DNA of 20,539 bases from Thamnocephalis sphaerospora (Eukaryota; Zoopagomycota; Zoopagomycetes; Zoopagales; Sigmoideomycetaceae): assembly GCA_003614735.1 (NCBI GenBank), contig KZ992694.1, positions 1-20,539 on the forward strand. Reading direction: 5' to 3'. The position numbers and the translations under genes were made by a program. The first letter of the stretch is position 1, and every line of letters starts with the position of its first letter. Positions 1 through 8,486 of this stretch are shown piece by piece. A model generated the notes under the pieces. The model made no database searches and had not been told where the DNA came from. It saw nothing but the letters and a program-made list of their open reading frames with translations.

Positions 1-429
1 ACTATGCCGAAACGCTGGAAGAGCTGTTGCCGGTTACGTTTCTCTCTGGCTTTGCGTCCGGCGCCATCTTTACTCTGGACTCTCTCGTAGTCAGCGCCTA
101 TTGGGGCACCGAGAACTGCGGCCGCAACGTGTAAGTAGTCATCAAGTGTGTCTACATTGGCGATGATTCGGTTTTACTAACGCGTTGATTTCGTGCACAG
201 AGGCCTCCTTGGCTGGGCTATTGCATTAGGCAGTCAGGTCTTTAGCTCAATTTTCGGTGCCATCTACGATGCGCGGGAAGGACAGGCTGGCGGATGTGTC
301 GGCCACGAGTGCTATCGAGATGCCTTTCTGCCTAGCACCCTTTCCTGCGCCGTCGGCGTGGCACTTGCAGTGTTGCTCTACTATTTGCGCAGCCGCCGGT
401 TAGCGGCAAAACAGCCAATGACCGCCTAG
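1..429 (+). CDS. MFS / nodulin-like transporter, C-terminal part (5' end outside window)
   Basis: This is the C-terminal part of a membrane transporter; the gene continues left of the window. The exons are 1-130 and 201-429. The 70-nt intron (131-200) has a GTAAGT donor, a TACTAAC branch site at 175-181 and a CACAG acceptor. Codons start at position 3 and the stop is TAG at 427-429. Visible segments are a hydrophobic helix (LPVTFLSGFASGAIFTL), a helix beginning GLLGWAIALGSQVFSSIFG followed by YDAREG, a Cys-rich loop with CVGHECY, and a last helix (TLSCAVGVALAVLLYYL) ending in a basic tail. The pattern of G-S/G-Q-x-F-x-x-x-F-G-x-x-Y-D followed by C-x-G-x-x-C-Y/F is typical of the nodulin-like / Mch1-type branch of the major facilitator superfamily (family knowledge). 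The substrate cannot be told. An AATAAA follows 102 nt after the stop. Confidence 0.8.
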
Positions 430-530
430 TCAGTAATTTAAGGCCTGCGGGCATTCTAGAAGAAGCTAACATTTCACCCTCAATGTAGCATATCTATCTG
501 GCATGTACACCAGCATGTGCTGCGGCACGC

Positions 531-536
531 AATAAA
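531..536 (+). terminator. Polyadenylation signal of the transporter gene
   Basis: AATAAA lies 102 nt after the transporter stop codon. It is followed directly by a CACTACTTGCAA segment that recurs, with C/T differences only, at 5901 behind another AATAAA. Confidence 0.55.
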
Positions 537-552
537 CACTACTTGCAACTCT

Positions 553-669
553 ACGGTTTTACGGTTTATTCACTCGCGTGAGCCACGCTATCAGGCGATA
601 GAATGTGTAAGCAAGACACCTTTTCGGCTCTACTCCCTTGAGCAGGCACCAGACTGAGTCACCGCGTCT
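553..669 (+). repeat. Dispersed element, copy A
   Basis: The segment opens with two ACGGTT units and contains CGCTATCAGGCGATA. It aligns by eye with 5778-5894 over almost its full length with a few small gaps, and its first part also matches 2675-2725. The core CGCTATCAGGCGATA is identical in copies A and B. It lies just downstream of the transporter's poly(A) signal. On the minus strand it carries its own AATAAA (complement of 565-570). No ORF, terminal inverted repeat or target-site duplication was seen. Confidence 0.6.
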
Positions 670-715
670 TTGCGCAAACCATTACATGTGCAACTATCCG
701 TTGCAAAAGTGCATC

Positions 716-734
716 GTACAAATGCGCGTTGTAC
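716..734. promoter_or_regulatory. Inverted repeat GTACAA-N7-TTGTAC
   Basis: The six-base arms at 716-721 and 729-734 are perfectly complementary around a GC-rich spacer. The repeat sits 5 nt before a TATA-like TTATAA (739-744), about 295 nt ahead of the F-box start codon. The shape suits a dimeric DNA-binding protein; that role is inference. Confidence 0.3.
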
Positions 735-738
735 AGGC

Positions 739-744
739 TTATAA
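739..744 (+). promoter_or_regulatory. TATA-like box, F-box gene promoter
   Basis: TTATAA inside GGCTTATAAGGCC lies about 285 nt upstream of the F-box start codon. If used, it implies a long 5' leader. It is supported by motif and position only. Confidence 0.25.
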
Positions 745-763
745 GGCCAGCCGTCCAAGGTGT

Positions 764-771
764 TGACGTCA
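764..771. promoter_or_regulatory. Perfect CRE / ATF-type site TGACGTCA
   Basis: The palindrome TGACGTCA is the classic binding site of bZIP factors of the ATF/CREB class (established knowledge). It lies 258 nt upstream of the F-box start codon, close to the inverted repeat and the TATA-like box. Regulation through it is inferred. Confidence 0.35.
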
Positions 772-1028
772 TGAACATTCAGCTTGACATGTACTGCTGA
801 CCTACGCTACAGACCCGACCACTGAATGCAACTACGACAGACGGCCGCGCAGGTACATAAGCGCCCACAGTTCGCGCTCCGGAAAGGAGTAGCCACTTAC
901 TTTTCTCTTTTTGTAGCCCATAGCGCGATCAGTTCAGCTACGCTCGTCACCACACACCTGTGGGCACCGTCAGATCACTTCCATTGACCACAGTATCGAG
1001 TATAGCACCCTCCAGATACTCGCAAACA

Positions 1029-2618
1029 ATGGTTACTTCAGCTAAAATCACCTTTGCACAATGTCCAAACACTGTCTTGGAAAAGATTGTGGTGTCTTTG
1101 GACGCTGCGTCACGCATCAGTTTGGCACACACGTGCAGGCGCTTTCGCGAAATTATCTCCGCTGATGATGGCTACTGGCTCGAAGCATTCGACGGTAGTT
1201 TCCCTGTAGATAACGTAGAAAACAGCGAATGGCTACGTTGGTTTGAAAGTATCATCCAACAAAAGCACGATGCAGCAATGAATTCGCATGCCCTTGTTGC
1301 GGAAAATCAGGACAGCACCGATGCACCCACCAATATTCTGGTGGAGAGCACAGACTTGGATGCATCATCTTCAAGCAACTCTGGAAACGCAATGTCGGTT
1401 CCACGATCATTGCCGCTTGACTGGATGCGCCGCTTCAGTGCTCGCAAGCAACTAAGCTCCAACTGGCGAAAGGGGCGCTACAACATGCATAAATATACTA
1501 TCGATGGCGAATCGGAATCAAAGACGCAAGCAGATGATAGTGAGCGCATTCGCATTCTTGCAACAAGCATTTGGGGTATTTTGCTTGCAGCACCAGGGCC
1601 ACAATTCCATCTGGCTGCACACGCGGATGGCGTGTATCAACTGGAGCAATTGGGGATACTGCACAAAGACTGTTTTCCAGTTATCGGCATAAAAGTAGCC
1701 CTACTTGATGCTGCTGTGAGCGAAAAATGTGCAGTTGTCCTGGCATCTGGACAAGTGCGCTCTGAGACGTGCTATTTTGCATATGTGTGGCAACATGTTC
1801 ACGGTGAAGAGGGTTACATATTCCCGCTAAATGTACAGCAGCCGATGAAACTCATACAACTTTGCCAGCAATGGTTACACCTTGAAGATAGCGAGCGGAG
1901 CGTATGGGCCATTGACATAAGTCATCGCAAGCCAACGCCAATCATAATACGTAACTACAAAAGTGGCTGTTTAATCAAGGATCGTACAAATGCACAAGCA
2001 TTTCAACTCTGTACGATAAATTTTGTAAGATATAACCAAAGCGAGCAGCTAAACTGGCAATTGCATGATATAGATACGTTTTGCGCCAAGCTGATTTCAG
2101 AATACAGTGCCAGACTCACTCGACCATACATTGACTACACCAAGCTAGGTTGGTCTGCGCAAAGCCTTAGCGACAACCATGTTGCTCTGTTTTGTGTTGA
2201 TAATTCCAGTCTGGCCGGGCGCCTTATTGTACATATGCCGCACAAGCACGAGGAAGGGGAACAAAGTGTTTTGTATGACTGCACCTTCACAGGCAAAAAT
2301 CCGACGGTCTTTCTCCACGAAAAGCAGCTGATTGTAATGACAAGTGATGGACGGAAAGTTTTATCGCTTGAAACGGGACAGGTACTTTATAGCGCCATTC
2401 AAGCACAGGGTTTGCCCTATCTAGGACCAGTACTAAATTGCTTCTTGGCCAACGCTAATTTGAACGGTGGTTTTGTCATTTTTGAGACAAAAAGGCAAAT
2501 TCCATCTGTCTGGATTGAGCGCCTTGCGAATAGCGACAATAGCTCTGCAACTGATACAGCGTTGGTGTACGTGACAAATGGGACTCTTCACGTCTGTGAC
2601 ATGAGTATGCTGTTGTAG
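1029..2618 (+). CDS. F-box protein, single exon, 529 aa
   Basis: This is a likely substrate receptor of an SCF ubiquitin ligase. Residues ~12-50 form an F-box: CPNTVLEKIVVSLDAA, then HTCRRFREI, and a closing W-L-E-A-F, matching the P-x-x-V/L-L-x-x-I and C-R-x-F pattern that binds Skp1 (family knowledge). A Ser/Asn-rich, probably disordered linker follows at ~95-130. The rest (~170-529) has alternating hydrophobic strands and short turns such as VLSLETGQVL, which would suit a beta-propeller-like substrate domain, but I recognise no named repeat. The ATG at 1029 is the first ATG after an in-frame stop at 921-923. The reading frame stays open a further 23 codons upstream without an ATG, so that part is taken as leader. 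The stop is followed 8 nt later by AATAAA. The target is unknown. Confidence 0.8.
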   Translation: MVTSAKITFAQCPNTVLEKIVVSLDAASRISLAHTCRRFREIISADDGYWLEAFDGSFPVDNVENSEWLRWFESIIQQKHDAAMNSHALVAENQDSTDAPTNILVESTDLDASSSSNSGNAMSVPRSLPLDWMRRFSARKQLSSNWRKGRYNMHKYTIDGESESKTQADDSERIRILATSIWGILLAAPGPQFHLAAHADGVYQLEQLGILHKDCFPVIGIKVALLDAAVSEKCAVVLASGQVRSETCYFAYVWQHVHGEEGYIFPLNVQQPMKLIQLCQQWLHLEDSERSVWAIDISHRKPTPIIIRNYKSGCLIKDRTNAQAFQLCTINFVRYNQSEQLNWQLHDIDTFCAKLISEYSARLTRPYIDYTKLGWSAQSLSDNHVALFCVDNSSLAGRLIVHMPHKHEEGEQSVLYDCTFTGKNPTVFLHEKQLIVMTSDGRKVLSLETGQVLYSAIQAQGLPYLGPVLNCFLANANLNGGFVIFETKRQIPSVWIERLANSDNSSATDTALVYVTNGTLHVCDMSMLL

Positions 2619-2625
2619 TTTGGTC

Positions 2626-2631
2626 AATAAA
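2626..2631 (+). terminator. Polyadenylation signal of the F-box gene
   Basis: AATAAA starts 8 nt after the TAG stop, implying a very short 3' UTR. Copy C of the dispersed element begins 44 nt further on. Confidence 0.55.
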
Positions 2632-2674
2632 GTGCGTTTGTTTAGTGTACCTGCGCTGTTTCGATCAAGCGTTT

Positions 2675-2725
2675 ACGGTTGTACGGTTCTATTTACTCGT
2701 TTGTGCGTCATGTCTGTGGCAGATG
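2675..2725 (+). repeat. Dispersed element, partial copy C
   Basis: The double ACGGTT and the following TATTTACTCG match the first 25-30 bases of copy A with three or four differences; similarity then fades. It lies between two convergent genes (F-box and secreted repeat protein). It is shorter and more diverged than copies A and B. Confidence 0.4.
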
Positions 2726-2915
2726 CGCAATGGCGGCATGGCTACATCGCTCGCTTACCGCCATTTCCCGATCCGGCGTCCTAGTCGCTGTTGGTGAAAT
2801 CAGCGCCGTGTCGCGCATCGCATAAACTAATAATTAATGGTCACGATTTCTTCGTTGTAGCATCCACATTGCACGCATGGCTATGTCGCCGTTGAAAGTC
2901 GTGGCTATATGCGTA

Positions 2916-2921
2916 TTTATT
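2916..2921 (-). terminator. Polyadenylation signal of the secreted repeat protein
   Basis: TTTATT on the + strand reads AATAAA on the minus strand, 39 nt beyond the TAA stop of the minus-strand gene. Confidence 0.5.
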
Positions 2922-2960
2922 GTAAACAGCGAGTTGCAGCACGATTGAAAGGGTGACGGC

Positions 2961-4052
2961 TTAATAGCCACCGTAGCTGCCGCCGCGGCTGCCACCGTTT
3001 CCGCCATGACCACCGTAGCTGCCGCCTTGACCACCATGACCGCCATAATTGCCGCGGCCACCCGAGTTGCCACCACGGCCACCATGACCGCCGTAGTCGC
3101 CACGGCCGCCCGAGTTGCCGCCTCGACCACCGTGGCCGCCATAGTTGCCACGGCCACCAGAGTTACCACCACGGCCGCCGTAACCGCCATGACTGCCACG
3201 GCCGCCATAACCACCCGAGTTGCCATTGCCACCACTGCCGTAGCCGCCCGAGTTGTTGCCGTTGCCGCTTCCATCATCGCAGTCGCCACTGCCGCTGCCG
3301 CTGCCACTACCACTGCCACTGCCGCATTGGCCGTTTGAGCCGCCATTATTGTCGCTTCCGCCCGGAGCAGGCGTGCTAGGAGTCTCTGGAGCGGGTGTCT
3401 CCGGAGCAGGCGTGCTAGGAACCTCCGGAGTAGGAGTGCTAGGGACCTCCGGAGCAGGAGTGCTAGGAACCTCCGGAGCGGGCGTCTCCGGAGCAGGCGT
3501 GCTAGGAACCTCTGGAGCGGGTGTCTCCGGAGCAGGCGTGCTAGGAACCTCCGGAGCAGGAGTGCTAGGGACCTCTGGTTGGGTGGCACCACCATTTTCA
3601 GCACCACCTGGCGCTGGCGTGCCTGGCGTACCTGGCTGACCGTTGCCATAATCATCGCCACCGCTATTATCGGTGCCACCCGGGGCCGATGGCTGACCGC
3701 TACCATAAGCACCACCCGGTGTCGATGGTGCGGGTTCTGGAGTCGATGGTGCGGGCTCCGGCTCTGGGGTAGTTGTGTCCGGAGTTTCCGGTGCACTACC
3801 GCCGCTGTTATCAGCGCCACTTGGCGTTGGCTCTGGCGTTGACGGCGTCGGATTAGGCTCCGGAGCAGGGGTACCAGGCGTTGCCGGCTGACTACCACCG
3901 CTATTGTCGCTGCCACCATAGGCGGGAGACGATGATGGCGCGCTGCTGTATCCGTAAGCGCCACGGCGCGCTAGGCTTGGTGTTGCATGGGTAGGCGACA
4001 CAGCCACGGCCGCAACAAGGGCAAGAGCGCAGGCAAGCAGAGTGTACTTCAT
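2961..4052 (-). CDS. Secreted Pro/Thr-rich and Gly-rich low-complexity protein, 363 aa
   Basis: Residues 1-23 are a signal peptide (KYT, then a hydrophobic Ala/Leu/Val core, THA cleavage site). A Kex2-like ARR ends at residue 30. Residues 31-230 are rich in Pro, Thr, Ser and Glu: four SDNSGGS/ADNSGGS-like blocks, then repeats of PEVPSTPA alternating with PETPA (~158-230), a good O-mannosylation substrate. Residues 231-258 hold a Gly-Ser run flanked by the only two cysteines of the mature protein (C243, C258). Residues 259-363 are Gly/Tyr/Arg-rich, with three copies of a ~16-residue GGRGGNSGGRG-NYGGH unit, ending SYGGY. There is no C-terminal hydrophobic GPI signal, so it is probably secreted or held non-covalently in the wall. 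The start is the ATG directly before the signal peptide; an open extension of 43 codons upstream is not signal-like. Function is unknown; a cell-wall, adhesive or coat role is inference. Confidence 0.75.
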   Translation of the reverse strand: MKYTLLACALALVAAVAVSPTHATPSLARRGAYGYSSAPSSSPAYGGSDNSGGSQPATPGTPAPEPNPTPSTPEPTPSGADNSGGSAPETPDTTTPEPEPAPSTPEPAPSTPGGAYGSGQPSAPGGTDNSGGDDYGNGQPGTPGTPAPGGAENGGATQPEVPSTPAPEVPSTPAPETPAPEVPSTPAPETPAPEVPSTPAPEVPSTPTPEVPSTPAPETPAPETPSTPAPGGSDNNGGSNGQCGSGSGSGSGSGSGDCDDGSGNGNNSGGYGSGGNGNSGGYGGRGSHGGYGGRGGNSGGRGNYGGHGGRGGNSGGRGDYGGHGGRGGNSGGRGNYGGHGGQGGSYGGHGGNGGSRGGSYGGY

Positions 4053-4203
4053 GGTGAAATGGGCGATAATGGATGCTGAAAGTGAGATGCTGGCTGCAGT
4101 GAAGGTTGAAAGTCCCGCTTTCGGTGGCCGGATGATGTGATGATGCTGTGTAGTAAGCAATGAGCTGTGCTGAATTGTCAAATAAAGTCATCTGCGCGCA
4201 GGC

Positions 4204-4210
4204 TTATATA
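4204..4210 (-). promoter_or_regulatory. TATA box of the secreted repeat protein gene
   Basis: The minus strand reads TATATAAGCC here, 152 nt upstream of the start codon. That position suits a strong TATA promoter with a leader of about 120 nt. Confidence 0.5.
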
Positions 4211-5777
4211 CCGCTGATGATAGCGCCAGTTGACTGCATTGGATACAGTATGACTGCGGCGAGCAAACATTTCTCTATTGGTCGCGTTTCAAGATACTAT
4301 CATACGCCAAACACGGGCGGCCTTTTCTCCTTTGTGCTGTGCCACTGCGGCGTTTCGACATACAACACACCGGCAACTCACACGTTGTTTGCATGTTATC
4401 GCTCTGTAATAGTCTGCGCAGCGAAAATACGGCCTTTTGTTCAGATTGGCGCAATACACTACCTTTGGCGCAACCTTTCTGCATCGGAGTGCAAACGCTT
4501 GACGGTCGGGATAGAATCGTATTCATTGAGCGGGAATGCCATCGCCCGCATGCACTGTGTCATTATCGTATGCGACATCACCGGCATAGCATCTGGGCCG
4601 ACGCACTTTTACTTTTATGCACTGCAATTCTGTCGTAGGTATGCTTCGGCAAACGGTTCTATTTTGTCCCTCAATGACTACCACGCCAACCAGAATACAA
4701 TTTTGCACTCATTCTCAAACGAAACCGGGGCGCTATTGTAAAACAGTGTGTCTGTTAAACTGGACTACAGTCAGGCTCTGTAACAAATAGCGCAAATGTT
4801 GGAAGGTCGGAAGACCCCGCTGCCTTGCCAGGAGGCCAACGCCTGTGATGGTAGTGGTGCTCGCGGCAAATGACAAACAAGTGTGTGTAGCGGGAGGAGG
4901 CTCGAGTCACCGACCCAGTGCTGATGTAACAGCAATTTGTGGCGCCTTGTCAGTAAACATGCAATGACAGATGCGTAGTGTTGCGCCCGTGCTGCAGGGC
5001 TACTAGCGGTGTAGCAGTGTGTAGAAATGATACACCATGCACTTGCAGATTGGACTTTAACGTCAGCCAGCGTTGCTCAGTCGCTGTAACAGCTGGTAGA
5101 TGTTTTTCGGGGACACTTTTGCGGCAAAAACAGCTGATGCGCGCCGTGTTTTACAATGAATCCTATTTGTGATAAAACATAGTAACACCGAAAGGAGTGC
5201 TCTTGCGTTGACTTGAAAACAAGCATGACTGTGTTTCATGATGACAGCCGCCGGGTGAACTCTAGATCAAGCAAATACATTTGTTGTCAACGAAATGTAC
5301 CGTGAGCCGGTAGCAAGCGAGCTGTCCAGCGCCGCTCTGATTTGTTTGTCTTTTGACTGGGTCTTGTGTATCCCACAAGTAGCAACATAGGCGCAACACA
5401 AGGGCCACTCACACTGACATTGTATTTAGCAGATCAGAGCGGCTTTTGTGCTGCTTTTGCGTAGGTAAGACACAGGTGGGGTTATAGAAAGCAAAACTGC
5501 AAGTAGCTCCTCGCTGGTGTCAGGTGCGCAGGAGACAAAGGGCGGGTTCGTTGTAAGTGTTCTTTACGCGACTGTCTGTTGGCGCTAGATGAGTAAACGC
5601 CGCGCACTCGAGTGTCTTGTCAACAGCAGCCTACGCCGCACTCTGGATTCAGTAGCCGCAGTGTGCCATGACGTATAGCGGTGCATTCCGGCGCATACGG
5701 ATAGGCAGGCGATCGGCGTGTTCAGGTGGTGTTGTTGCCGCACCGCTCCACCTTACCCTGCCAAGTCATGTTCACTT
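4211..5777. other. Intergenic stretch without a supported gene
   Basis: About 1.6 kb of moderate-GC sequence separates the secreted-protein promoter from copy B of the dispersed element. A 193-codon frame (4160-4741, +) is open, but it starts inside the transcribed leader of the opposite gene and has an unusual Cys/His-rich composition, so I treat it as chance. An 11-bp inverted repeat pair lies at 5331-5443. No tRNA or other RNA gene was recognised. Confidence 0.5.
5331..5443. repeat. 11-bp perfect inverted repeat pair flanking ~91 bp
   Basis: GCCGCTCTGAT at 5331-5341 is the exact reverse complement of 5433-5443, and two of the next three inner bases also pair. The ~113-bp unit resembles a small inverted-repeat (MITE-like) element or a long-loop hairpin. 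No target-site duplication is obvious, and no second copy was seen in the window. Confidence 0.4.
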
Positions 5778-5914
5778 TCGGTTTTCGGTTTTATTCGCTT
5801 GCGTGTGTCGCGCTATCAGGCGATACAATGTATAAACGAGATAGCCATTCAGATACGCTCTTTCGAGTAGACACCGGTTTGAGCCGCAGCGTCTAATAAA
5901 CATTACTCGTAATT
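5778..5914 (+). repeat. Dispersed element, copy B
   Basis: Bases 5778-5894 align with copy A (553-669) and share the identical core CGCTATCAGGCGATA. The element is followed at 5895 by AATAAACATTACTCGTAATT, which matches the segment that in copy A lies before the element (531-549), so the order is circularly permuted. Relative to the nearby RGS gene it lies downstream in antisense orientation. Its minus strand carries AATAAA (complement of 5790-5795), which could serve that gene. Confidence 0.6.
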
Positions 5915-5961
5915 TACTGAATATGACATGTAATTACACGCTCTAAATATCTACATGCTGG

Positions 5962-8115
5962 CTATGACGATGATGAGCTAGCATCCTCCGTGAGCTCGGA
6001 CAATTCCATCATCGAACCAGACACGGATGGTGTGTCCTCGCCTGCATCGGGCTCGGGCGTCAATGCCAGCATGGACCACTGATCACGTTCTAGATCGGCA
6101 TTGAAAAATGGCCGCTGTGACTTGCTATGCTGATGCGCGTCTTTTGGATGTAACTGTTTGCTCTTGCTGCCCCGTCTCGACAGTTGCGTCTCTGGCAGAG
6201 GCGTCATGATACATTGTTGTGATGAGCAGGTGATGACCATGTTGCTGGTAAAGAGCGACGAGCGGCCTGTTTCGTGCTGTTCTGAGCGTCCCGCCCAGTC
6301 TTGCGGCGATATGGTCGACTGAGAGCTCCCCAATGGTCTGCAAAGCGGTGTCTGCAACAGCAAGTTGCCACTTTCAAGGTCACGCGGGACTGCACAGACA
6401 CATATTCTGTCTTCCAAGCTGCCTTGCTCTACTGCAACGTTCGCCCCGGTACTTTGGTCCAACGAAGGATTGGCATGCTGACTGTCGCTGTGCTGCTGAG
6501 ACTGATGCACAAGCAAATGTCTGACAATCGATAAAAACCGTCGCCTTCCGTAATGGTTGCCGGTAGCCCATGCTACGTAACGTGGAAACACGTCCTCGTG
6601 GATACAGGCGACAATGTAGTCGACCACGCGCCGTAGATCCTCGGGAGTTGTGTCTGGCCGGGATACTAGCATGCGAAAGTGCTCCGCAATGCTAGCTTCC
6701 AGATTAAGCTCCATGGGCGAGTTGGGGCTTAGAAACGAGCGATACAGCCTTCGCAGCTCGCGATGGAATGCCGGAGAGCTAGCGGGTAATGAGAGACATT
6801 TTTGCGCCCGCTCGTAGAAGAGCAGGTTTTCTAGGCTGAAATCTAAGCCTGCAAAATACTTGAGCTATGGGCATCCATGAGCGTGACAAATTAGCCGTGT
6901 ACGCGGGCACACGCCACACAGCCGCCAAGCCTACCTCGTCGAAATGGCCGGGATTAGAGAGAACACGCTGTAGCGAGGCGCGACTCGTGTTCAGGCCATC
7001 ATGGCGTCGTGCCACAAGCAGCAAGGGCCAGATAACGCGTAATGCGTGGCCGGCCAAAACCGTAAGGATTGCAATCCCGGCAATGGCGCTCGAAAGCACA
7101 GAAGCAAATAGTTGCAAGTCATCGTCATTGCCCGGCGTCTGATGATCCTTATCCCAGTGCAACATCCCAAGTATCAATCCAACGTTTGCACAAATAATTA
7201 GCATGCTGCTGACGAGAAAGTCGTAGAGTAAGCGCCAGCGCGGCCAAAGTCTCGCCGATCCAATGTGTTTTCGCGGCCGGTTAAAACCACGCCACCAGAC
7301 AAGCTCGGTGCGCGGTCCCGGAACGCGCATTAGCAGGAAACAGACCCGCTGCCAGCGGATAAACGGGATCAGTATGGTCAAAAAGCCCAGAACGATGACC
7401 ACCGCAGTCAAGGGTGTTCTGGAGGAGACGTTGATACAGTTGATGAGTGCCCTGTCCCTTAGCGGATCTTTGCCAACTGTTAGCTCCGTCACGAGGTTGA
7501 CGGTCAGGGTACATGGTACGGAGATGAGCGAGATAAAGACCAGCAGTTTCTCACTAAACCAAGTGTCTCTCCGTTTAGCCAGCCAGACATTAACCCGGTC
7601 GTAGTATGAATGTAATTGTGGCGTGCTAGCTGCAGCGGACGAGTTGGTTAATGGTAGCTGAATATCCTCGGCAGCTGCTCGATAGACGGTGTTGTCGCAA
7701 GCGGCACTGGCGCAGAGGACGCAGTGGCCGGCAGTGCGGGTGGGAGGAGCGAGCGCCAATAGCGAAAGAGGATAGCCAGTAGCTCAACGACATTGGAGGG
7801 ACCCAGCATCCATCGGTCCAGGGCGCATGGGAAAGCCACACGGGCAAGCATAAGGCGCGTCAATGCCCAGACAAAGGTCACACAGCTGGCCAACTCGATC
7901 ACTGCCGTAAGCAGCGGTGAGCGCCAGCGCACGGCGGGCAAATGTCGATAAGTGTACAGGGTGTAGACGGTGAAGAGCACAAGCGCGCACCAGGAGACAG
8001 AAAGAATGCCCATCAACGTCCAGCCAAGGGCATATCCTTTGAATCTTGGCGGTGAAGAGTATGCAAGCCCCGGAGAGGCTGCCAGTCTCAGCGTGTCGCT
8101 ATCTGTTGCTTCCAT
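5962..8115 (-). CDS. Seven-transmembrane RGS protein (regulator of G-protein signalling), 677 aa
   Basis: The product is predicted to accelerate GTP hydrolysis by a G-alpha subunit at a cell membrane. Exons in transcript order are 8115-7708, 7657-6935 and 6864-5962, all joined in phase 0. Intron 2 (6934-6865, 70 nt, GTAGGC...CATAG, CTAAT branch) splits the RGS box and restores FDE|LKYFAGLDFSLENLLFYER. Intron 1 (7707-7658, 50 nt, GTGCCG...TTCAG) is less certain but is the only splice found that joins the two open frames. Hydrophobic helices lie at ~28-52, 66-90, 103-120, 172-193, 217-238, 278-300 and 317-341. The RGS box spans ~362-477, with the FSLENLLF signature and the closing IHEDVFPRYV helix. 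The remaining ~200 residues are polar and Ser/Gln-rich, ending in five serines. The 7TM-plus-RGS layout is known from fungal RGS proteins (compare plant RGS1). The ligand, if any, is unknown. Confidence 0.82.
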
Positions 8116-8325
8116 GCACGATATTACCTTATTGTTGCTGGCGCCACCTATTGATTGCGTGGTCTACGATGAAGGTCAGATGTGGTCCGACAGACGCAAG
8201 GCCAGCATGGGTCTGGAGGAAACACCCGAGCAGAGTGCGATTGTGGCGTATGAATGCCTGGTCTTTGGATGGCTAGAAAAGGCGGAAAACAACGCGCGCA
8301 CGGGGCCGCTGACTAGACACGCGAC

Positions 8326-8333
8326 ATATATAT
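8326..8333 (-). promoter_or_regulatory. TATA-like box of the RGS gene
   Basis: ATATATAT lies about 210 nt upstream of the RGS start codon and reads the same on both strands. Motif and position are the only support. Confidence 0.35.
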
Positions 8334-8451
8334 GCTGCTTATGCGGCGTGTGAGTGCATGCAAAAATGTGCCAAACATCATCGGCGCGTTTCACTCGAAC
8401 GCTCCGCCATGGCATGGGAATGCGTTATTTGCTGGTGCCACTAAGAATGCG

Positions 8452-8476
<25 letters not shown>
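8452..8476. repeat. (CA)n microsatellite
   Basis: About 12 uninterrupted CA units, followed by CG-CA variants up to ~8486. It marks the left edge of the microsatellite-rich, GC-rich zone. Confidence 0.95.

Positions 8477-8486
<10 letters not shown>

Noticed and set aside
3006-3842. Long + strand open frames opposite the secreted repeat protein.
   Set aside because: They are antisense shadows of the Pro/Gly repeat coding sequence, with Thr/Ala- or Gly/Val-only composition.
2834-3964. A 376-codon minus-strand frame overlapping the secreted protein.
   Set aside because: It is an alternative register of the same repeats (Arg/Leu/Ala/Val-rich) with no signal peptide; the chosen frame has a clear one.
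4160-4741. Open frame of 193 codons on the + strand.
   Set aside because: It starts inside the leader of the opposite-strand secreted protein gene, overlaps its promoter, is unusually Cys/His-rich and shows no domain. A chance frame of this length is plausible in 20 kb.
4898-4915. GGCTCGAGTC resembling a tRNA T-loop.
   Set aside because: The T-stem does not pair, the TTC of the loop is missing, and no matching A box or acceptor stem lies upstream.
8384-8410. GTTCGAGTG on the minus strand resembling a tRNA B box.
   Set aside because: The flanking bases do not form a T-stem, and no cloverleaf can be drawn.
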